Source of the DNA: Setomelanomma holmii
Lineage: Eukaryota; Ascomycota; Dothideomycetes; Pleosporales; Phaeosphaeriaceae
Direction of reading: 5' to 3'
DNA: 38,906 bases
NCBI GenBank assembly: GCA_010015745.1
Contig: ML978346.1
Location: forward strand, 1-38,906
The notes beneath the pieces were generated by a model. That model made no database searches. It was not told the origin of the DNA and saw only the letters and a program-made list of their open reading frames with translations. Positions 19,318 to 29,486 of the stretch are shown here, one piece after another (positions within the stretch are counted from its first letter, which is position 1; every line of letters begins with the position of its first letter). Made by a program: the position numbers and the translations under genes.

Positions 19318-20547
19318 ATGGGCAGGGCCACGCAGCCTCCCGCCTATCGCGACGATCCCGACGCCGTATCACTGCACACCACTCCAGACGACTATACCTA
19401 CGACGATGCGCCAGAGATCTCCGGCCTCCCACCCTCCTACGCTGACAGCGAAGCTGACAGTAGCACCGCTGCGATCGCACCAATTCGCCATGTCCCGCCA
19501 CCCACTACTCGTACAAACCACAACAGCCCCAGCTTCAAGAATGGCAAGCCCGTCGTGTGCGAGACACAGACTGTTATGAACGCACGCCTCGACTCGGACC
19601 CCGCGCAGCTTGAACAGGCCATCAGGGAGTACGCGGAAGTTGCGCCAACACCATTCGTATACATCATGGGCACACACAAGGAGACGGTGAAGAAGGGCGA
19701 CAAGAAAGAGACTCATCATGTCACAGACTTCCGCATCGTCATCAACCTCGCACGATACCTGCACAAAGACTTTGATTCTCGCAATACATCGTCCATGGCA
19801 ATCGTCACCGCCTCGGCCACTGAGAAGACGCACCGCGGCACCATCCTCAAATGCCGCGCCCCAGGCTTCAAGCAAGATATTGAAGTCGGGTCGTCCTCCA
19901 CTGCAAGCCTGATAGAATGGTGCCACCTCTACTGCGCATCTCCCCGCATGCTCCGAATCTTCCGACTTCGGCGTACTGTCCCCGGTCTCGACGAACAATA
20001 CCTGGAGAATCGCCTTGAAGGCATCATTGCAGCCGCAAATTATCGCGGCAATGTACAAATCACGTTTCCCATGGAAGATCGTAACGTGGATATTTACACA
20101 GCCAATAAAATCAACAAATGGCGCACAACAACCTGGATACAATGGGTGTTCTACCTCTCTTTCTTTTGGATATTCACCTGGCCGTACCTCTTCTTCATGA
20201 CGAAGCGTTACGCTGTCGTGCGCGCAGAGTGGCCCTGGTCAACCACCCTCGATGACGGAAGAAAGGTGTACACGACGGTCAGCGAGGAGCAGTGGTTTGA
20301 GAAGTGGAATGTGGCGATTCGACGGTTAGTGCTTGATAGGTATCAGGGCGAGGCGAGCGAACACATGATGCAGGGTGTCATTGATAGGCCGAATGATCCA
20401 CCAATACCCGGGACGACGGGACATGCTGGTATCGACAATGCAGTTGGTATGCTGACGCAAGGGTTCCAGGTTGCGAGGGCGCTTTCGAGTGGTGATATTA
20501 GGGGTGTGGGAAGGGGAGCGCAAGGTGGGTGGGGATATGATTGCTGA
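19318..20547 (+). CDS. Conserved fungal membrane protein with two PPxY motifs
   Basis: I do not recognise a named family. The single exon encodes 409 residues from the ATG at 19318. The N-terminal 80 residues are acidic, proline-rich and disordered, with two PPxY motifs (PPAY at 7-10, PPSY at 38-41), the ligand of WW domains such as those of Rsp5/Nedd4 ubiquitin ligases. A globular region follows (about 85-265). One strong aromatic transmembrane segment (WIQWVFYLSFFWIFTWPYLFFM, about 273-294) precedes a C-terminal domain with YAVVRAEWPW and DGRKVYTTVSEEQWFEKW. The C-terminal 40 residues are Gly-rich. A role as a ubiquitin-ligase adaptor on an internal membrane is possible but untested. The coding strand switches from C-rich to G-rich near 20260. 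Confidence 0.8.
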   Translation: MGRATQPPAYRDDPDAVSLHTTPDDYTYDDAPEISGLPPSYADSEADSSTAAIAPIRHVPPPTTRTNHNSPSFKNGKPVVCETQTVMNARLDSDPAQLEQAIREYAEVAPTPFVYIMGTHKETVKKGDKKETHHVTDFRIVINLARYLHKDFDSRNTSSMAIVTASATEKTHRGTILKCRAPGFKQDIEVGSSSTASLIEWCHLYCASPRMLRIFRLRRTVPGLDEQYLENRLEGIIAAANYRGNVQITFPMEDRNVDIYTANKINKWRTTTWIQWVFYLSFFWIFTWPYLFFMTKRYAVVRAEWPWSTTLDDGRKVYTTVSEEQWFEKWNVAIRRLVLDRYQGEASEHMMQGVIDRPNDPPIPGTTGHAGIDNAVGMLTQGFQVARALSSGDIRGVGRGAQGGWGYDC

Positions 20548-21173
20548 GCTGGCTCGGGATCATTGTGTCAATGCAGTGCTTTTCGTCAGAACTATTCGAC
20601 TTTGCACGAATCTCAATGCGTCGCTAATGTCCAAAACTCATCACGTATGTCGGCGTCTGTCTTTCAACAGGCGAGCCCATAAAGCACCAGAACTACTTGG
20701 TCGCAGGATATGAAGCACAGATTATATTAGTCTAATAGCCTACGAATGAGCAAATCTGATGTGTATTGTCCTGAAAGATAGAGACGGTTACGTGTCGGTG
20801 TTGCAAGTGCAAACGGCCCCGACTGTCGCTAGTGGGGTGGACTCGACATCACAATATCTAGAGCCTGACCTTGGTCAAGCTCTCAACATAACATATTAAT
20901 CGACATCTTCGAAGAGCCAAATCGGCACAAGGTATGTAAGTCGTCCACAGTTGTCTCGTTTTAGCAGCCCTGTTGTGGAGAGATTATTGCTTGCCAGTAT
21001 GCAACTTCTCACATCATATAAGTGTACTTACAACACTTCAGAATATTCCTCACTTTGGAAATTACAGTCGATCACGCCGAAACTGTCAGACTAGACTACC
21101 TCGCTGTGAATCTCTTTGCTAGTTTCTCCACATTCCTGCTTTCGCAAACTCAAGGACAAAACTCAATCCAACC
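20548..21173. other. Intergenic region
   Basis: No gene is supported in these 626 bp. The region carries the 3' end of the membrane-protein gene and the promoter and leader of the HRI1-like gene. The leader ends in a C/A-rich run just before the ATG. Confidence 0.4.
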
Positions 21174-22187
21174 ATGGCGTCCAAAGAACTCACAAACCCA
21201 TCACCCACAAACGACAGTCCCAACCATCCAGCCGCCTCAAGTAGCAGCGACACCAGCGAGCTCATCTACACTCCACCTTCACCATCAAGCATGTCCTCAG
21301 CCTCGGGCCCTAACACCACCGTGCAACCCGCCGGCACGGCAAACATCTCTATCCGCGAATACATCTACTTCCTCCCGCACCCACTCCCACCCAACACCCC
21401 TGTGCCATACAGCATCCACCTACCCACAAAAAATCCATTAAACCTTCCTGCCACGCAATTCGAACCTACTTCCACACTTGTCTTGACAAGCCTGCTGAAT
21501 ACCTTCGTCGATATCCGGCTCTTCACACCCCGGCACCCAGACGAACTAGCGCTTCCCAACCACGGCGAGCGCGACAGGCTCGAATGGGCCTTTGCCGGCT
21601 CCAGTTTGTCCGTCCCTATTGCCGATCCACATGTATCTAAACCCGGCACCGAAAAGCCGTGGGCAAACGTGAGCAAAAGTACTTGGACGCACTGGCTCGA
21701 TTCGCGCTTCCATGTCGGCAGCAAAGTTATCCCCGTCGATGAGGGGCTTATGTATCTCATTTCGGCGACACAGACGCTTGAGCATGGATACGCGTTTCAT
21801 CCGAGTCTGGGGAAAGTGGCCGGGCACGAGGAAATGTGGCGCGATGTTGCTGTCCTGCCTACTGGTTCTGGTGCCAAGGGGAAGAAGGTCTGCGTCGTTA
21901 TGAGGTTGCACAACGATGCAGTGGGTGCGCGTGGCGTGATTGTGAGGTTGGGACAGTATTGTCAGGGCATTGTGATGCTGGGGAAGTACAGTACGATTGA
22001 GCGGTGGGAGTTTGGAGGTGGTGAGGGTGGTGGCAGTGAGAAGGATGGTGGATGGAAGCGTACGGCCAGAGTGGGAGATCAGTTTTTGCCATGTAGTGTT
22101 ACGTGGAGGGAGGAGATTGTCAGGGTTGGTGCGAAAGTTAAATATCATGATTATGAGTGGGCGGTTGAGGAGGCTTGGGAGTGGTAG
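21174..22187 (+). CDS. HRI1 family protein
   Basis: This is a homologue of yeast Hri1, a beta-barrel protein reported to bind the casein kinase Hrr25; its biochemical role is unclear. The single exon encodes 337 residues, somewhat longer than the yeast protein because of a disordered Ser/Pro-rich N-terminus (about 60 residues). Family-like segments are ANISIREYIYF, EPTSTLVLTSLLNTFVDIRLF, RLEWAFAGSS, WTHWLDSR..., DEGLMY, LEHGYAFHPSLG, EEMWRDV, VCVVMRLHNDAVGARGVIVRLGQYCQGIVML, and the acidic/aromatic C-terminus YHDYEWAVEEAWEW. The start ATG at 21174 has an ACC context. The assignment rests on the conserved order of these segments. Confidence 0.8.
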   Translation: MASKELTNPSPTNDSPNHPAASSSSDTSELIYTPPSPSSMSSASGPNTTVQPAGTANISIREYIYFLPHPLPPNTPVPYSIHLPTKNPLNLPATQFEPTSTLVLTSLLNTFVDIRLFTPRHPDELALPNHGERDRLEWAFAGSSLSVPIADPHVSKPGTEKPWANVSKSTWTHWLDSRFHVGSKVIPVDEGLMYLISATQTLEHGYAFHPSLGKVAGHEEMWRDVAVLPTGSGAKGKKVCVVMRLHNDAVGARGVIVRLGQYCQGIVMLGKYSTIERWEFGGGEGGGSEKDGGWKRTARVGDQFLPCSVTWREEIVRVGAKVKYHDYEWAVEEAWEW

Positions 22188-22543
22188 ATAGGACCCGGGA
22201 TGGGACTGTGCGTGATGATGAACAGGAAGGAAGGAAGGAATCAATCTGGAGTTGTGGAAATCAGAGACGTGCAGAAGCAAAACACGATTCAACACTGAAC
22301 CATGACACTGAGGTGTTTCGTCAAACATTGGAGATATGCATAACTTTCCTCACACGGACAAGATGTGGCGCGCATAAAATTGGGCTGCAGTTGCAAAGTA
22401 GGTATCATTCACATGCTGTCATATGGACAGACCTAACCGTTGACGCCGCCCATGCTGGGACTACCCATTGCCAAACCAAGACCATGACTTTTGATACTTC
22501 GTAAGGCATAGCAAAGAACCGAACCACTAGCTCAGCGAGTAGC
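22188..22543. other. Convergent intergenic region with GGAA microsatellite
   Basis: This 356-bp spacer lies between the 3' ends of the HRI1-like and eL13 genes. It has four GGAA units at 22225-22240 and otherwise nothing I recognise. Confidence 0.5.
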
Positions 22544-23404
22544 TTATTTCTTCTTGGAGTCGGCCTCCTCAGCCTTCGCCTTGGCGCGCTTCTCCCGGAC
22601 ACCGACGAGGCGGGCCTCGGAGCGAGCGTCACGGAGCTTCCTGTAGGCGTTCTCCTCGCCCTTGTAGTCGCCAATAGCACCCTCCTCGAATGCGACGACG
22701 TTCTTGATGGGCAGAGCAGAGGCAGCGCTGCGGACGATGTTCTCAGCGCTCTTGGCGGCCTTGACGTCCTCGGCGGAAGCGTCACCCTCCTTGGTCTTGC
22801 CGTTGCGGCGAGGGAAGAGAATGAGGCGCTTCCTGAACTCCTGGAGGCGCTCCACGTTGGCCTTGAGGCCCTCCTCGGAGAGGTTCTGGCGGCGGGGGTC
22901 GACCGAGATACCAATGGTGCGAGCGAACTTGCGGGGAATGCCAGCGGCTGCGCATGTTAGCATGGCCTTGCCCCGAGGAAAAGATTGTGCATACCCTTCA
23001 ACTCAACGAGAGAGAAACCACGGCCGGGCCTGACGCGGCGGTTGTCTGTATGCCTAATCAGCAATTACCTCCTATCTCCCAATCCATATTCACATACACT
23101 TGACGGTCGGGCATCGAACAACGGGGCGGAGAAGGTCGACCGGGCGGGGAGCGACCTTGGCAGCCTTTGCGACACGAGCGTTGCGTCTCGACTTCTTCTT
23201 GCCAGGCTATTTCGGGCGTAAGCATTTGTACACAGGCGCCACAGCTCTCAACGAGGTGAGAGGGGAATTACCTGGTCAAAGTGCACGCGGACGTAGCGTT
23301 GCCTGTGATGGTCAGCATTTGGATGCCAAATAAATCTTCAGTGTCGCATACCAGTCTTTGTGGAAGTGGTTCTTCTGAATCTGCTGGTTGTGCTTGATGG
23401 CCAT
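22544..23404 (-). CDS. 60S ribosomal protein eL13
   Basis: This is a large-subunit ribosomal protein. Five exons (23404-23352, 23302-23272, 23206-23098, 23045-22995, 22947-22544) give 215 residues, the usual eL13 length. The protein begins MAIKHNQQIQKNHFHKDW, then QRYVRVHFDQ, PGKKKSRRNARVAKAAK, RPVVRCPTVKYNRRVRPGRGFSLVELKAAGIPRKFARTIGIS, DPRRQNLSEEGLKANVERLQEFRKRLILFPRR. It ends in a Lys-rich tail. Short 47-65 nt introns crowd the 5' half, as is common for fungal ribosomal protein genes. A further intron is likely in the 5' leader (23417-23481). Confidence 0.95.
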
Positions 23405-23416
23405 TGCTGCGGTTGT

Positions 23417-23481
23417 CTACGAGAATCAGTATGTGTCTTTCGGTATGCGAGATCACATCGCAGGTTCGATGACGGGCGTAC
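23417..23481 (-). other. Probable 5'-UTR intron of eL13 gene
   Basis: On the minus strand this 65-nt interval starts with GTACGC, contains a TACTGATTC branch-like word and ends with CTCGTAG, 13 bases before the eL13 ATG. It fits the splice pattern of the coding introns. It lies outside the coding region, so only transcript data can confirm it. Confidence 0.5.
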
Positions 23482-23977
23482 CTTGGATGGCGGACCTGTT
23501 CTTAGTACGGGCTGACGGTCGTGAAGTTCGAGGTTCGTGATTTTCGAGCGGCGGACTCGCTTGTGGGCGGCGCAACGTTTCGCCGACGTTGATGACTTGG
23601 CGCGAAACCTCGACTCTCAGTAAAAAACGTGCTCAGCACCTCCAGCTGCTTAGACATCGAGCAACAACGCTCATCTCGGTCATAAATCTATTGTTGACAT
23701 CACCCATTACGAATACTCGATTCAGACACTTTGCACATGTACATTGAGTCGAATTGCTAGCTAATAACAGTTGTCCACCGTATCGAATCCTGGCACAAAA
23801 AGCCACCAAACGTAAGAGCGCAGCAGCGTCGCTGGCTGGAAGTACAAATAATCGTCCGCGGTGTGCGTATCAGCACCAGAAGGGTATCAATCCAGATAAC
23901 GCAAAAACATAACCCAAGCCTCTACACATCCAACCCGTCATAAATCATACCTAACGTCCTGCACTATGTAGAGCCAT
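23482..23977. other. Intergenic region with eL13 promoter
   Basis: About 500 bp upstream of the eL13 leader and downstream of the coiled-coil gene. The 23560-23620 part is GC-rich with TTTCG/CGAAA words in both orientations. I see no gene. Confidence 0.4.
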
Positions 23978-25513
23978 CTACTCGCGCAATCCACCAATGC
24001 CCAAGCCTACGCCGTGATCCACACGGCCCCTTTTCGCTGGACTTGTATGATGCTCTGATGACTGCAGCCTTCGCTTCTCAAGCTCACCCGATCGCGTTAG
24101 ACCGTGGCCCTTCTTGACTTGACCGAAGATCTTGCTTTGGACCAGATGACCTGACTGTGAGGACGGCGCAGACATCTTGCCTGTTGGCGCTCTTCGCAAC
24201 AGATCGGTTGCCATTTGACTGGCCTGCGACTCCTGCACCTCATCTTCTTCACGGTCAGTGAAAGCTTCCTCCTCGTCTACGCTGGATGCGGTGATGGTAG
24301 AGTTGCTACTTTGGCGGCGACCAGTGGCTGGCTTCTGTGCATAGTGCGCCGGTGGAGCAGACTGTGGAATCATGGAGGGGATGTAAGCAGGAGGAGTACG
24401 CGGCACCTCGGCACGCGGTTGTGCAATGCGCCTGTTGGGTGTCTGCGGAAGCGAGGACATTGACTGCGCACCACGCTGGTGTCCAAACCGCGATCGCGGC
24501 ATATGCGCACGTGTTGGAGTCGACGGCGCGGTAGCACTCTCCTGGCTGAGCATCTTGTCAGCCAGCAGAAGCGCTTCAAAGTTGTTCTGCCCTCGGCTGT
24601 CCTGGTCCGATAGTGATGGGGGTACCCGGGAAACTCGGTGTCGAGGAGTAGCTTGGTGTGGAGTGCCGTAAACAGAACGCGGTGAGCTGTGTTCAATCTG
24701 CTCAAGGAGTGGTGCGATGTGATCACGGTTCTTCCTAATCCTCGTCTTGAGCCTGTCGTTCTCTTCCACCAAGCTGGCAATCTCGCCTTCTCGGTGCTCT
24801 GTCAGGCGCTTCTGCTGATCAAACATGTCACGAAGTTGCTCATTCTCATCCTGGAGAATCTGGCTTTGGCGGCTTAACTCGGACATCATAATGGCATTGG
24901 CTGCATTGGCAGACTCCTGGTACGTTTGTTCGGGTGGAGCCATAGCACTGCGGCGCTTCTCTTCAGCTTGCTGTAGAACATCAATCTCTCTTTGCGCCAT
25001 AGCAAGCTCAACAGCCATGCGGCTTGCAGATTCTTGGCTCTCCATGACAGCCATGTTGTACTGCAGCTTGTAATGCGCAGCAGAGAGCCGGACATCGCGG
25101 AGGATGTTAGAAAGGCTGTGCACCATGGAGCGGAGATCTTCTGGAGAGGCATTGCTGATCTGGTCATTCGAGTACAGTGCTGCAGCTGCATCAATCAAGA
25201 CCGAGGGCTGGCTGGGCAATTTGGTGGTGGGAGGCGGCGATGTCAGCTGTGGAGTTGGTGGAGTCGGCGTCCGCACAGCAGCGCGACTGTTGGGCAATTG
25301 CGACGATGGCGGAGGCGTCATGGAGGAAGTAGTCCGGGGTGCGGGGGAGGTGAACCTGCCGCGGTCGGGCGACGCTACTTTTGACATGTTGACAGGCGCC
25401 GCGAACTCTGAACGCGATGGTGAATGCAGATTAGGCGTCTCTGGTCGCGCGACTTCAGTGGTAGGCATCAACGAGTCCTGCGACGTGTGGTAGAGCGGTG
25501 CCTGCGAGTCCAT
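23978..25513 (-). CDS. Coiled-coil protein of unknown function
   Basis: I do not recognise this family. The single exon encodes 511 residues from the ATG at 25513 (MDSQAPLYHTSQDS). Residues 1-105 are Ser/Pro/Thr-rich and disordered, with several TPP/SPP motifs that could be phosphorylated. Residues about 108-280 form a helical region: DLRSMVHSLSNILRDVRLSA, a long coiled coil including AMAQREIDVLQQAEEKRR, and SQILQDENEQLRDMFDQQKRLTEHREGEIASLVEENDRLK with leucine heptads. The C-terminal 230 residues are again disordered, basic and Ser/Thr-Pro-rich, ending LEKRRLQ...KRGRVDHGVGLGIGGL. This layout suits a scaffold at the cytoskeleton or a polarity site, which is only an inference. It is divergent from the LRR gene. 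Confidence 0.75.
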   Translation of the reverse strand: MDSQAPLYHTSQDSLMPTTEVARPETPNLHSPSRSEFAAPVNMSKVASPDRGRFTSPAPRTTSSMTPPPSSQLPNSRAAVRTPTPPTPQLTSPPPTTKLPSQPSVLIDAAAALYSNDQISNASPEDLRSMVHSLSNILRDVRLSAAHYKLQYNMAVMESQESASRMAVELAMAQREIDVLQQAEEKRRSAMAPPEQTYQESANAANAIMMSELSRQSQILQDENEQLRDMFDQQKRLTEHREGEIASLVEENDRLKTRIRKNRDHIAPLLEQIEHSSPRSVYGTPHQATPRHRVSRVPPSLSDQDSRGQNNFEALLLADKMLSQESATAPSTPTRAHMPRSRFGHQRGAQSMSSLPQTPNRRIAQPRAEVPRTPPAYIPSMIPQSAPPAHYAQKPATGRRQSSNSTITASSVDEEEAFTDREEDEVQESQASQMATDLLRRAPTGKMSAPSSQSGHLVQSKIFGQVKKGHGLTRSGELEKRRLQSSEHHTSPAKRGRVDHGVGLGIGGLRE

Positions 25514-26126
25514 TCTGCCTGAGGCGCACTTGCCCAAGCGATGCGCGACACGTCACGAGTGCGGGGCGCGGCAGGTGCAATGTCGGTTCGTCGTAGCCAC
25601 TGTTCGGATGATGCGCGCACAGAGCAGTGTCAGGAGTAGGAAGTGGATAGTTGGATGGTCGAAGACGCGCGACAACGATGCTGCGGGCAGTCGAGGACGA
25701 AAACGGCGATGGCAGGGGTGCGCGTTCGCGTCTTAGCGTGTATGATCGCGAACGGTCGGCGACCACTATATACAACTTCTCTCGACCAACTTGAGTTGCT
25801 GCAAAACGTGGCTCTGCTTGACGGGGTGTTTGATGTGGAGTGCGATGGGGGAAGGCATGCGGGCGGGCGAGATTGGCAGGTGCGCGACCCTGGCGGAGCG
25901 GTAGACCCTGCCGATTGTTGCACTGGGCAACCGTTGATGGCCTCCTTCCCGCCACGCTTTGACGGCCCCGTGCTCCCAGCGCCAGATTGGGTAGAAACAG
26001 TGCTCATCATTTCGAGATTATTCCGAAGGGGGGCGTCGCGACTTTGGTTGGAAATGCCTTTCGCGTGTAGAGACCAGACGAAACGTGTCTAGGAGAATTA
26101 CCGTGCCAGCAGTAGCTTCGGCCACC
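25514..26126. promoter_or_regulatory. Divergent promoter coiled-coil gene / LRR gene
   Basis: These 613 bp are GC-rich and contain long overlapping open frames on both strands (for example 25455-25955 minus and 25643-26092 plus). They lack ATG-initiated family signatures, so I read them as chance frames. The LRR start has a near-ideal GCCACCATGG context. Confidence 0.4.
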
Positions 26127-29100
26127 ATGGACCAGCCGTCATCTACTACTCGCCCGTCTGGCATACCGCGGCCAGCTTCTCGACTCCCCGTGCTCAAGTC
26201 CTCGACCAGCCAGTCTCAGCTGCGGCCACCCTCGAGTACTGAGCAGGTGCGCAAGAAACCATCCATATCATCCTTGTCCCGACCAAGCCAGCCAGCGTCT
26301 GCACTGCAAAAGAAACCATCGAGGGCATCCCTCGTTCGCTCCAATACCCCCTCTACCTCGGCATCTGCAGCCTCCAGTACGAGTCGGGCGTCCCTGGCAT
26401 CCAACTGTAGGCGTGTGAGCGGCATTCCCAGCTTCGGCCCAGCACGAACATCGACCACCACCAACGACCCCGTCTTCAAGCGGCCGTTTGCCCGACCGCC
26501 CTCACGCCAGACATATGCGACTCCACAGCCCCCAGCACAGTCGACCACGAATAAGGAAGATGATGGACTAGGAAGCTTGGACGGGTTCAGGTCGGCATCA
26601 AGAGCATCGTCAAGAGCAGGGTCGCGGGCGGGATTCCGAGAGGATGACCGTGAGCCTGAATTCGTCCTGGAAAATGAAGTGGACCCACAGACGGCCACAA
26701 AGAAGAAGTCGCGAGCGTCACTTTCGGAAAGAACCATAGAAAGCTTGTCTCAGCTCCCGTCGTCGCCCGCAGCTGGCAGTAGGAGACGGAGATCGAGCTT
26801 CTTCAATGCAGACAATAGCATGCCACCGCCCTTGCGGCCAGCATCAGCCATGTCGAGCAATGGCAGCAGACCCAACACAAGCGATGGCATGCTCAGTGGG
26901 GCACCAGCGACACCGAAGAGATTTGGCATGTCATCTGGGCGACTGTCCATGACTGCGCCGGGCAAGAGAAGCATCAGCGCAAACCTCCACACACCTGCTG
27001 CCACACCTGCTGCCACACCTAGCAAGACTCCGACCGTGGCTCGTCCTGTCTCTACCATCAAGAAGCAGCCCTTGTCGTCGGCGCATAATCTGCAGAACAC
27101 GCCGAAGCCGCGTCCTTTGTCTAATAGCAAAAGCATGATCGCGCGCACTCCCAAGACCCGTCCGTCTTTGAGCGGCACATTTGGCCAGGCCATCTCACCT
27201 CCAGGCGTAACTGCTGCTTCTCCATCCACGCCAACGCACAACAGAGAGAATTCACTAAGGAAGACACCGACCACAGCAAGAAAAGTTTCGAGCTCCTCCA
27301 TCGCTCTGCGTGAGCAGATCGCCAAGGCCAAAACCGCGCGCAAGTCTGAAGCCACAGACGAGCCCCGCGAGCAGTCGCCCAAAGCCGGAAGCTCCTCCAA
27401 TGCGCTGCGAGAGCAGATCGCGAAGGCCAAGGAAGCTGCAAGGCGTGCCAAGACCGAGACAGTCCGGACGAGTACGCCTCCTCGAGACCCTATCGTGCCT
27501 GATCCGGATGAGATTGCGACCTTCGACTTCGGCCTCGGCGATCCATTCAATCAAAATGCCAAGGGCAGTAAATCTCTGCTTAGAAAGCGCATTGACGGCG
27601 CACGTGTCGATGGTCGCCTCAACATGGCAGCAATGAGTCTGAAGGAGATACCTGACGAGGTGCTGCAGATGTACACATACGATGCGAACGACACGACTGT
27701 CGCTTGGGGCGAGGTTGTTGATCTCGCTTCCATCATAGCTGCCGACAATGAGCTTGAAGCGTTTCCAGACGCAATGTTTCCTGATGTTGACATTGAGACC
27801 TTGATTGACTCGGACGAGAGTGGTCCTCAGTTCGGCGGCATCCAAAACATGGATGTACACGGCAACAGCTTCCGAGAGTTGCCTATCGGCTTGAGACGCC
27901 TGTCGCAGCTCTCGCGACTGAATCTTGTAAGTTGTCCATTTCACGTACTCTGCGCCAATATTTCTGGACACGAGTCTTTGTGTTAGCGGAAACGTCGATC
28001 TAGAGAAGATGCTGACTATCTCTAGTCACGCAACCAGCTTAAGGTGGACGCATTTGATGTGATTTCTCAAATCACTTCCCTGCGTGAACTCCGGCTTGCG
28101 GAAAATGACCTGCAAGGTGGCCTGCCTGCTTCAGTCTCCCACTTGACTGCCTTGGAGATTCTTGAGCTGCAGGGCAATAAGTTGACTAGCCTACCGGATG
28201 AGGTGCAACATGTCATTAGCCTGCGAACCCTTAATGTGTCTGACAACCAATTACGCACCATGCCGATGGGCCTTTTCGAAACGAAGCTCATCGAGCTTAT
28301 CGCGAATAAGAACCGTTTAGAAGGATGCTTCTTCACTGTAGGAACAGTAAAATTCTTGCAGGAGCTCAATTTATCGAACAACTCGCTCACGAGACTGAGT
28401 GAGGAGGACCTCATTGAGATGCCAGCGATCAGGGTACTCAACGTGTCTACGAACCGCTTCACTTCATTGCCAAGCGTGCAAACCTGGATGAGCCTTCAGA
28501 CTCTGATAGTAGCAGAGAACAAGCTCACCAAATTTCCTGACGGATTCACCACATTACCGCAGATACGGACTGCGGATTTCACGGCCAACGACATCTCCCA
28601 GATCGACGAGAGGATAGCTCTAATGGCACTTGAGCATCTCACACTTGCCGCGAATCCACTGCGAGAACGCAAGTTCTTGACCATGGCTTTCGAAGACATC
28701 AAGCGGGACCTCGCAACGCGCCTAGCTGTGGAAGACGGGCCAGCAGGGGCCGAAGACGGCATCGAAGCTGTGGCGACTCACGACGAACCAAGTGCCCACG
28801 GCTGGCAAGTCACACAATCCGGTACCCTGGACCTGTCATCCAAGAGCTTGGCTGAGCTAGACGCGAACGACCTGCGTGCCGTGGTCGACGACATACGTCA
28901 ACTCTACTTGCAGCAGAATGCATTCGACAGCATCCCAGCCACACTGACCCAAATCACATTCCTCAGCGTCCTCGATCTCTCCAAAAATAGCATCGAGATT
29001 GCCTTGACCACCCCGCTCGAGCTGCTCAAGCTCAAAGAACTCCGCCTCAGCGGCAATAAGCTAACATCACTTCGCCCACTAACGACTCATCTTTCTGCCC

Positions 29101-29486
29101 CAGCGCTGCAAACACTCGATGTTTCCAATAATAGGCTTGGCGGCTTCCTCCCGACACTTCGCGATTGCTTTCCCGAACTTATCTCGCTGATTGCGTCAGA
29201 CAACAATATCTCCGACCTTCCCTCCGAAGCATTAACTGGTCTCAAGCTTGTCAACCTTAGCAACAATGACATCGAGCGTTTGGAACCGCGCATCGGACTG
29301 CTGGCTGGTACATTGACAAGTCTGAACGTGGAAGGCAACAAGTTCCGCGTTCCGAGCTATCACGTATTGCAGAAAGGGACAGACGCGGTGCTGAACTGGT
29401 TGAGAGACAAGATTCCGCGGGAGAGTTGGAAGAGCGATGGGACGGAGTTCTTCGATGCGGATGATGGAGCTGGGACGACCTTCTAG
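26127..29486 (+). CDS. Large leucine-rich repeat protein, LRRC40-like
   Basis: Two exons (26127-27926, 28026-29486; 99-nt intron) give 1086 residues. The ATG at 26127 (MDQPSSTTRPSG) sits in GCCACCATGG. Residues 1 to about 490 are disordered, Ser/Pro/Arg/Lys-rich and basic (SRASSRAGSRAGFR, many S-P and T-P pairs), suggesting microtubule or phospho-regulation. Two copies of SSSxALREQIAKAK occur near residues 389-435. From about residue 490 leucine-rich repeats follow: LKEIPDEVLQMY, RLNLSRNQL across the intron, LELQGNKLTSLPDEVQ, LNVSDNQLRTMP, LNLSNNSLTRL and so on to LNVEGNKFRVPSY, ending WLRDKIPRESWKSDGTEFFDADD. LRRs of this LPxxL type mediate protein binding. The exact partner is unknown. Confidence 0.88.
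26992..27020 (+). repeat. 12-bp in-frame tandem repeat (ACACCTGCTGCC)
   Basis: About 2.4 copies of a 12-bp unit inside the LRR gene's disordered region encode a TPAATPAATP run. Copy number could vary between strains without breaking the frame. Confidence 0.8.
27291..27431 (+). repeat. Duplicated 42-bp coding unit (SSSxALREQIAKAK)
   Basis: Two 42-bp copies (27291-27332 and 27390-27431) encode almost the same 14 residues, SSSIALREQIAKAK and SSSNALREQIAKAK, and differ mostly at third positions. The conserved helix suggests a repeated short binding motif. Confidence 0.75.

Noticed and set aside
19369..20142. 257-codon antisense frame over the PPxY membrane protein gene
   Set aside because: Cys/Val-rich composition without motifs. 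The sense gene has a good ATG and coherent protein features.
21546..22328. 260-codon antisense frame over the HRI1-like gene
   Set aside because: His/Pro/Thr-rich composition arises from the G-rich 3' part of the sense gene. No supporting motif.
25643..26092. 149-codon plus-strand frame in the divergent promoter
   Set aside because: It overlaps an equally long minus-strand frame in GC-rich DNA, with no motif or conserved start.
26085..26126. Extended start of the LRR protein at a GTG
   Set aside because: The ATG at 26127 has an excellent GCCACCATGG context, so the upstream codons are treated as leader.
26750..27550. 266-codon open frame antisense to the LRR gene
   Set aside because: It is a mirror of the biased Ser/Pro/Arg codons of the sense gene and has low-complexity Leu/Ala/Gly runs and no family motif. 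The sense frame has clear LRRs.
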